Positions 58,136 through 64,000 of a stretch of DNA of 64,000 nucleotides are shown here, one piece after another. The position numbers and the translations under genes are program-made. This stretch comes from Lojkania enalia (taxonomy: Eukaryota; Ascomycota; Dothideomycetes; Pleosporales): assembly GCA_010094045.1 (NCBI GenBank), contig ML986646.1, positions 128,184-192,183 on the forward strand. Reading direction: 5' to 3'. The notes under the pieces were generated by a model. The model worked only from the letters and a program-made list of their open reading frames with translations, made no database searches and was not told the DNA's origin. How positions within the stretch are numbered: position 1 is the first letter of the stretch; the number at the start of each line of letters is the position of its first letter.

Positions 58136-59128
58136 ATGGTATCTATTTCTTGGTTTCTTTTTCTCGTTTCGTTCACCTCATGCGATGCAGCTGCGGTCTA
58201 TCCACCCAGGTACAATGGCCGAGTACGCCAGGTCTACCAATTCCCGACTGTATCCTGGATTGAGAATGTTTCAGTGCGCTCCAATGGCCATCTCCTCCTG
58301 AGTATGTTGACCGCGCCTGAGCTCCGTGGCATCAATCCGATTGACCCGAAGCCCAAAATATCCCTTATTTACCAGTTTCCCAACGCAACAAGTGTACTTG
58401 GTTCTGCAGAAGTCAAGCCAGATATATTTGCAGTCGTAACAGCAAACGTTTCTCTTACAGGCGGCACAGTACCTGGCAGCTATGCCATCTGGGAAGTAGA
58501 TCTCAAGAGAAGGACTACTAGGGCACGCAAGGCTGTGAATGTTCCGGCCAACTGGACACTGAATGGCTTGGCACGCCTTTCCAAAGACTATTTTCTAGGA
58601 TCTGACTCTGGTGCTGGAGCCGTTTACCGTTTCAACCTAAAAACTGGGGCTTCAAAGGTGGTTATTCAGGATGCCACGATGAAGGGATCTAAGGACCTCC
58701 CATTCGGAGTCAATGGAATTCGCGTCTATGATAGCTATCTATACTACGACAATACAGGAAAGGGGCTTTTTTGCCGCATCCCCATCAACCCATACACAGG
58801 AATTGCAAGAGGCCCTGCAAATGTCTTAGCAGATGGGTTACAGGGACTGGATGATTTTGCAATCGGCACAGAAACAGGGACAACATACCTCGCGAATTTC
58901 GTGCAGAATTCAGTCCTAAGTGTTGATGACAATGGAGAAGTTAAGACTGTTGCTAGCAAACTGGGTGGAAAGGTCTTTTATGGGCCGACATCAGTCCGCT
59001 TCGGAAGGACTAGATTGGATCGCAATATAGCATACGCTGTAACGAGCGGAGCGAGCTGGAACTCGAGCGACGGCAGTTTTACGCCTATTGAAGGAGGGAA
59101 GGTAATTGCTATTAAGGTGTGCGACTAA
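58136..59128 (+). CDS. Secreted SMP-30/gluconolactonase-like six-bladed beta-propeller protein
   Basis: A single exon encodes 330 residues. MVSISWFLFLVSFTSCDAAA is a signal peptide. The rest has the repeated strand pattern of SMP-30/gluconolactonase/LRE-like proteins: SWIENVSVRSNGHLLLS, SYAIWEVDLKRRTTRARK, LNGLARLSKDYFLGSDSGAGAVYRF, FGVNGIRVYDSYLYYDNTG, LDDFAIGTETGTTYLANF. Several N-glycosylation sites (NVS, NAT, NWT) suit export. Such proteins in fungi are often found near secondary-metabolism or sugar-oxidation genes and may hydrolyse lactones; metal-binding residues cannot be assigned by eye, so catalysis is not certain. A TATA-like GTATAAAC lies at 58071. An out-of-frame ATG at 58080 heads an overlapping short frame that could act as an upstream ORF. 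It converges with the dehydrogenase gene. Confidence 0.85.
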   Translation: MVSISWFLFLVSFTSCDAAAVYPPRYNGRVRQVYQFPTVSWIENVSVRSNGHLLLSMLTAPELRGINPIDPKPKISLIYQFPNATSVLGSAEVKPDIFAVVTANVSLTGGTVPGSYAIWEVDLKRRTTRARKAVNVPANWTLNGLARLSKDYFLGSDSGAGAVYRFNLKTGASKVVIQDATMKGSKDLPFGVNGIRVYDSYLYYDNTGKGLFCRIPINPYTGIARGPANVLADGLQGLDDFAIGTETGTTYLANFVQNSVLSVDDNGEVKTVASKLGGKVFYGPTSVRFGRTRLDRNIAYAVTSGASWNSSDGSFTPIEGGKVIAIKVCD

Positions 59129-59467
59129 GCTAAACCCTAGATTAACATCAACATGTATTTTTTTTTTTTCTTTTTTATTGAAAAGGCCTGCAAGTAATAG
59201 TGGTATCATAGAATGAAAGATAATGATTCGTGAATGGAATGATACTATTACTGACAGGAGTGCCTTCACATTTCGTTGTTATGCGTTTGGTACTTGTACA
59301 GTAATACCATGTCAACATCGGGAAAGAGAGGTTGAGCCATTAGTTATCCTAATATTTCAATGCTATGGAGAGTGACAAGAGAACGGATATGCCGAGACGA
59401 TTTTCTCAGCTTAGGAATGCGGGGGTAAAAGTCGATCGGATAGCAAAAACCGAGTGGATCAGGAATG
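59129..59467. other. Short convergent intergenic region
   Basis: The propeller gene and the dehydrogenase gene end on either side. A T-rich run at about 59158-59177 is the only notable feature. No gene is present. Confidence 0.6.
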
Positions 59468-60400
59468 CTAAGTGGAGTATTTCTCAAGCTCTTTCTCTGT
59501 CCAATCCCATACTTCCTGCGCAAGGCTATCGTTATTAGCTTGGGCAGTGCCCTTTCCTACTATCCCGATCGGCTCATAATACAATCCACTCTTAACATCT
59601 TTCGACACTGAAGCCCATAGTTGATTCTTCACCCCCTCATCAACCGACTTCAAAAAAGCTGTTGCAACCTTGCCCAATAAACGAACGCCCCAATTGAAGC
59701 CTGTTGCCCCACTCAGTAAGTTGGTACGCACAACTCCAGGATGAATTGAAACAACGGTAAACTGCGGATAGGACTTGGCCATCTGCTTTACCCATAGGAT
59801 CTCAGCAAGTTTGCTCTGACCGTATCGGCCGATTGGTCCAAGTGCCTCGCATTTTGTTTTGAGAGAATCGAATATGATTCCTTCTTTTGGAGCAAATCTA
59901 TGGCCATCCGACGATAGCATGACTATTCGAACGTCCGTACTAGGCATACTAGCGGTCTTTTCAAGTAAGGGAAGGAGGAGCTTGGCCAGCAGCACATGGC
60001 CGACATAGTTGGTGCCAAATTGAAGTTCGTACCCATCCTTGGTGAGACCAGGTGGGGAAGCCATGATCCCGGCGTTGAGCATGAGGATGTCGAGGCGGTC
60101 GGATTCCTTCGAGAAGGTGTTAACAGCCGTCTTTATCGATTCGACGGAGGCAAGGTCTAACTCGAGAAGTTTTATAGGGGCGGGATTGGGGAGCTGCTGT
60201 TGTATTTCATCCACTGCTGCTTGGGCTTTCTCGAGATTTCGTGCTGCCAGCCATAGATTTGCGGGATTGTGTCGGGCATACTCAAGGATGCATTGTTTTC
60301 CCAGGCCGATGTTCCCTCCTGTTACCAAAATAGTCTTGCCTTCCAGGGAGGGAATATCTCGCGCTGAATTGAAGTTGATAGAATGAGAGCGGATTGGCAT
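59468..60400 (-). CDS. Short-chain dehydrogenase/reductase (retinol-dehydrogenase-like)
   Basis: A single exon encodes 310 residues. All classical SDR signatures are present: the nucleotide-binding TGGNIGLG near the N-terminus, an Arg after the second strand (AARN, suggesting NADP(H) preference), LNAGIM in the middle, the catalytic Ser in VMLSSDGHR, the YGQSK active site, and IHPGVVRTNLL. Length and layout match the WW-domain-oxidoreductase/retinol-dehydrogenase-like group of fungal SDRs. The substrate is unknown. No signal peptide is visible, so it is probably cytosolic. It lies tail to tail with the secreted propeller gene, which may be chance or a small metabolic pair. A diverged direct repeat (60493-60730) lies in its promoter. 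Confidence 0.93.
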   Translation of the reverse strand: MPIRSHSINFNSARDIPSLEGKTILVTGGNIGLGKQCILEYARHNPANLWLAARNLEKAQAAVDEIQQQLPNPAPIKLLELDLASVESIKTAVNTFSKESDRLDILMLNAGIMASPPGLTKDGYELQFGTNYVGHVLLAKLLLPLLEKTASMPSTDVRIVMLSSDGHRFAPKEGIIFDSLKTKCEALGPIGRYGQSKLAEILWVKQMAKSYPQFTVVSIHPGVVRTNLLSGATGFNWGVRLLGKVATAFLKSVDEGVKNQLWASVSKDVKSGLYYEPIGIVGKGTAQANNDSLAQEVWDWTEKELEKYST

Positions 60401-63400
60401 GTTGTGGAATGGGAAATCGCTGGCAGAAAAATGCCCACCAAACTTGAGGAAACAGTACGGGAGAAGGGCGTCAGCTACTGATAACAGAACCGACGGGCCA
60501 AATCGGACGGATACATGGTGAGGCCGCCGGCTCTACGCCCACGAACGCGTGGCTTAGCCGTGGATTGCCTCACTGGAACATTGAGAGACGCATGGCAGGA
60601 GAGGGCCGGATAATGAATACCTCTCTAACGGGCTAAATCGGACGGATACGTGGTGAAATTGACCGCTCTATGTCCACAAACGCGAGGCTCAGCCATCAGC
60701 TGTTTCGCGAAACATTCAGAGTTGCGTGGGCTCTATGCACAAGTTCATATGCTTTTCTGCACTAGTATATTCGCTTTTCCGTGACTCCCTGTGAGTGTAT
60801 CTGCCTTTAACACGGATGATGGATACTTAGGGGGCTTGCAAAGCTGGTTTAGCCCGAAATCTGGGCATATATACTAGCTTTGAATCAAGTAAAAAAGGGC
60901 TTAGCCATGAGGGGCTTAGGGGGTAGATTGGTTAGATCTTTACGCCTGACTACGGCGACGTCTATTTCTAGCCTAATGTACGGTTATGCCAAGCTTCCAT
61001 CCAAACGGCCTATGGTTGTTTATAGATCCTCTATACCTCTTTTAGCAGGCCATCCGAGCTTCATATATATATTATCATGCATCAACGCCACGTTCGATAA
61101 GCCTAAGAAGAGATACAATGAAATAGTTTTTTGCCCAGCAATAGATGGATTAGTAGATTCACTATTCCAGCCGTCGGTTGAGAATTCCTTTTTTTTTCTC
61201 ATACTACCAAATAATTAGGTATTCCCTAGACGGTTTAGGTGGCTCCCTTTTCGAATCGCTAGCCTCGCATTAGAAATCGCGGAGTTGGTGGCAGGCGCTT
61301 CGACAATTTGGAGTCTAATTAACCTCTATCTTAAAAATGGAACAGGTCAATTGCGATAATCTTGAGACGCAGCAACAGCGTAAGTGCAAAAGGTAATCTG
61401 ATTAGAGCTGAACTAATGGTTTATAAAGTAAAATTCTATTGTTTGGAAAAACTTTGTGTAGGACATGAGGTCATCTTTTCCTTCGGACTACTAATTGGCA
61501 ACGTGAGACTTCAGCATTTGGCTCGGCGGCTTGTCGATACTGTCGGGCTACATTTTCCTTTCTTAACAGAGTTTCGTAGTAGAATTAGTCTAGTTTTATC
61601 GATCAGTTCTTCAATATCAGCACCATTTAGGTTGGGAAGATATAGGAACCGTCGCAACCATATAGTCACTTGGTCTTCGCATTTAGCGTATACGACTTTT
61701 AGTTGATCTAGACCAAGGTATTGCTAACTGTCCTCGCACATTTTTCCAAGTTCGGTATAATGTGCGACCAACATGACGTGTCTGAGTGAATGAATCTAGG
61801 TTTTTGCCATTCCGAAAAACCGAGATTGCATCGAGTTTTAGAAACGCACGTTACATATTGACGACGAGGCTATCACTTGAGAAGCTATTATCACAGCTAG
61901 TATTAAATAGATGCAATAGGCATTTAGAGCATAATATAAGTTTCCTGAGTTGTAGATTTTGGAGTTTAAACTATTCTATAGGATCATTTAGCCACGTTTT
62001 AGTACATTAAACGTTTAAAAGATAAGCTCTAGTCTAGATCTAAGCAATCCTTGTAGTCAACTTTGAATATTACTAGGGGCTCTTGAGACCTGGCGGACAC
62101 GACTTGTTACCTTCAACTAGCAGTTCAAAAGCAGGCGAGATTATGATTCGAGAGTTTATTTTAGTCAAAGAAGAAGGGGGCACATACAGTTGCAGTTTAA
62201 TAGCTTTTAATATCTCAAATCCCACTAGTAAGTTGCTCCAAGACTGTTAGACACTGGAAATTAGCGCCAAAATAAGAAATTCCAATGTTCACAGGACAAT
62301 ATTTTAGGAAAAGCTTTAGAACTAGCATGTATACGGTCTCTTTATGCTCTTCTTAAGTTGCAAATCTACTCTTCACCTCACGAGGCATAAATTGAGAGAC
62401 CATACTCTTCGGTACGCTTATATAAAAATGTTCATGCCTCGGTTTGGCATCGATTTTTAGAAACCAACATCGCATCTTGAAGAACATCATTTCGATGCTT
62501 ATATTTTAGAGTTACGGCATTCTTTTCAGACGCCAGACCATAGAACTTTGATCCCATCGATTTTAGTTGACTTAAATGATAAGGATTATAATCAGTACAA
62601 GAGGGCGGAACCTAGGTTGTTTTAGAATATCCGTATCCCTAGTATTATTCTTATCATAATTTTAAAAAGAATAGGCCTTTATAAGCACTGTTTATAAAAT
62701 GCCACCGTATTAGACCATATCTAGCTAGTTTTTATATTACCATACGTTGCGAAGTAGGTCGCTTTTCGTTCTAGCAGCATTTCCATATTTACAGTCCAGC
62801 TTTTAACATCCCACATTGCCCTGCGAAGGAATCCCTTCCGGTGATTATCTCTCAAATATCACTAACGGATCGATTATTAGTCTAAAATTGGAACTATGTC
62901 GGAAGGGAACGAGACCAGGGGAACCCTGTGTTTACACAACATATCACCACATTCGCACGAACCCATTTCATTTTAACCTCCCCCATACTTCCATTCAGCT
63001 GTAGCTTTTAGTCTCTGCAATCTACATACAACAAGCCGAATGAGGCTGCTAGAGATCCGGCAAATTGGGACTTGTAAGGCGATTTTAGTCATTAAATACT
63101 ACATTACAATCTTCGGATTCTTGTACATGAAAACCATAAAACGTAATTTTAGTTTTTGTATCTTACCACATATTCCCAGTCCAATCTCATTCGCTCGAAA
63201 CCTATGAGACCATTAGAGGCTGGATTTTAGTAGGATCCTGAAGCGTTGTAGGCGAAGAAATGTCTAGCAAGAAAGGAAACGGTGTTAATATACCCATGCC
63301 AAGCACCACAAATGTAATCGCGAGCACACGACTCTAGGCTCAAGCAGGGAACGCAATCTCGTAGCATTGACGACAGAAACATGCCGTACCACACACCAAT

Positions 63401-63587
63401 CTGCTATTATACGTAGGTCCTCCACTGCACGAATATAATCAAGGGATATTCGGTAAGAAGTCTAAATGAAGTTGCGTATCGGCATCTATATATTGCAGAT
63501 ACACGTCCTCGCTCCGCCACCCACAGCTTGATTACAGCCGTCATCCAGCAGTTCTTAAATTGGCTTAATGACCATAGGAAACCCCAA
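60401..63587. other. 3.2-kb gene-poor, A+T-rich region
   Basis: The left end is the dehydrogenase promoter, including the 135-bp-offset repeat. From about 60.9 to 63.5 kb the sequence is A+T-rich with only short frames. Some plus-strand pieces look like decayed coding sequence (for example REFILVKEEGGTYSCSLIAF near 62.16 kb and LEKLLSQLVLNRCN near 61.9 kb) separated by mostly TAG and TAA stops. No family can be named. Confidence 0.5.
60493..60730. repeat. Two diverged direct repeats in the dehydrogenase promoter
   Basis: A unit of about 100 bp beginning ACGGGCCAAATCGGACGGAT at 60493 recurs at 60628 as ACGGGCTAAATCGGACGGAT. Both copies continue with GGTG, a CTCTA-x-G-CCACAAACGCG-like block and a GAGxxxCATTCAGAG/CATTGAGAG block. 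The copies differ mostly by C/T and G/A changes. The offset is 135 bp. The first copy begins 92 bp upstream of the dehydrogenase start codon. Confidence 0.8.
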
Positions 63588-64000
63588 CTACCTCATTGGG
63601 CTCCGAAAATTGACCCTACCAAAATTCGGTTTCCTCGCCGGCGTTGTCTGGCCCAGTTTATCCGCCGCCACAGGCTCAGGTGTATCCCTACCGGTGGAGC
63701 CCCCTTGCGGCTTCTCTTTCCCGTTTCCGCTGCCTGGCGCTCTGAATCCGACTTCTCGGCCCTTAGCATATATGTCGTTGAGCATCTCCTCTAGCACACC
63801 TGCATCGACAAACTCTTCGTACTTCCTCCAGAGCTTTAATGCCGTCGTTGCATCCTCGATGGAATCGTGAGTATCCTCCTGGATCTTCTCCTTCAACACA
63901 CACCAAGCGAGGAACTTCAAGTTCAACTTCCGGTGAAGACTGGGCTTGAAGAACAGATCGACTGTATCCACGACCTGTTTCTTCGGGACGTGGATATTGA
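63588..64000 (-). CDS. PAN2: PAN2 deadenylase, C-terminal part (runs off the window)
   Basis: The minus-strand frame enters from beyond 64000 and ends at 63588. It reads NIHVPKKQVVDTVDLF, then LKFLAWCVLKEKIQEDTHDSIEDATTALKLWRKYEEF, the end of the DEDD exonuclease domain of PAN2; the Asp of HDSIEDA is the last catalytic acid. A disordered Gly/Pro/Arg tail of about 60 residues follows. PAN2 with PAN3 trims poly(A) tails in the cytoplasm as the first step of mRNA decay. About 137 residues are visible; the WD40, UCH-like and first part of the nuclease domain lie outside. No intron is needed within the visible part. Confidence 0.92.
   Translation of the reverse strand, partial: NIHVPKKQVVDTVDLFFKPSLHRKLNLKFLAWCVLKEKIQEDTHDSIEDATTALKLWRKYEEFVDAGVLEEMLNDIYAKGREVGFRAPGSGNGKEKPQGGSTGRDTPEPVAADKLGQTTPARKPNFGRVNFRSPMR

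Noticed and set aside
1..64000. CRISPR arrays, bacterial operons or integrated bacterial or viral genes
   Set aside because: No regularly spaced repeats were seen. Introns and gene families are those of a fungal nuclear genome, and no foreign gene block was recognised.

Overview
This window looks like nuclear DNA of a filamentous ascomycete (Pezizomycotina; a leotiomycete would fit, but I cannot prove the class). The reasons are genes split by short 46-120 bp GT-AG introns with CTAAC/CTAAT-like branch sites, single-exon secreted and redox genes, a HET-domain protein, an Argonaute, and decayed DNA transposons in gene-poor, A+T-rich stretches. I joined exons by hand from splice signals, reading phase and family conservation. 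Every multi-exon model marked confident closes in frame.

Layout. 1-7.2 kb is a transposon graveyard: a Fot1/pogo-type transposase tail, an HNH-type pseudogene with in-frame stops, and a Tc1/mariner relic. 7.2-24.5 kb is a dense block of conserved genes: a UDP-sugar transporter, the meiotic helicase MER3/HFM1, a VCX1-type vacuolar Ca2+/H+ exchanger, an unrecognised membrane coiled-coil protein, and an Argonaute. 26.2-30.1 kb carries a C2H2 zinc-finger protein with a broken or unresolved 5' part and a small secreted cysteine-containing protein. 32.1-40.9 kb has four co-directional genes: an unknown basic protein, mitoribosomal uS7m, a universal-stress-domain protein and a HET-domain protein. 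42.7-53.4 kb holds SLY1 (11 exons, one apparent GC-AG intron), divergent from a PNUTS-like PP1-binding CCCH protein, followed by a Barentsz/CASC3-like exon-junction protein. 53.4-58.1 kb is gene-poor, with orphan TATA motifs and possible decayed frames. 58.1-60.4 kb holds a convergent pair: a secreted SMP-30-like beta-propeller protein and a short-chain dehydrogenase. 60.4-63.6 kb is gene-poor and decayed. The window ends inside PAN2.

Functional links are loose, as expected in a fungal chromosome arm. RNA metabolism recurs: Argonaute (small-RNA silencing), a PNUTS-like protein (transcription termination phosphatase), a Barentsz-like protein (exon junction complex) and PAN2 (poly(A) shortening). 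Point changes of the CpA-to-TpA kind in the HNH pseudogene are what repeat-induced point mutation (RIP) would leave, but I could not count dinucleotides over the window. I did not find a convincing new multi-gene system. The items most worth checking are the RIP-like pseudogenes, a perfect G-quadruplex motif at 28.86 kb, a perfect 24-bp palindrome at 0.93 kb, promoter-proximal duplications upstream of two genes, and the GC-AG intron in SLY1.
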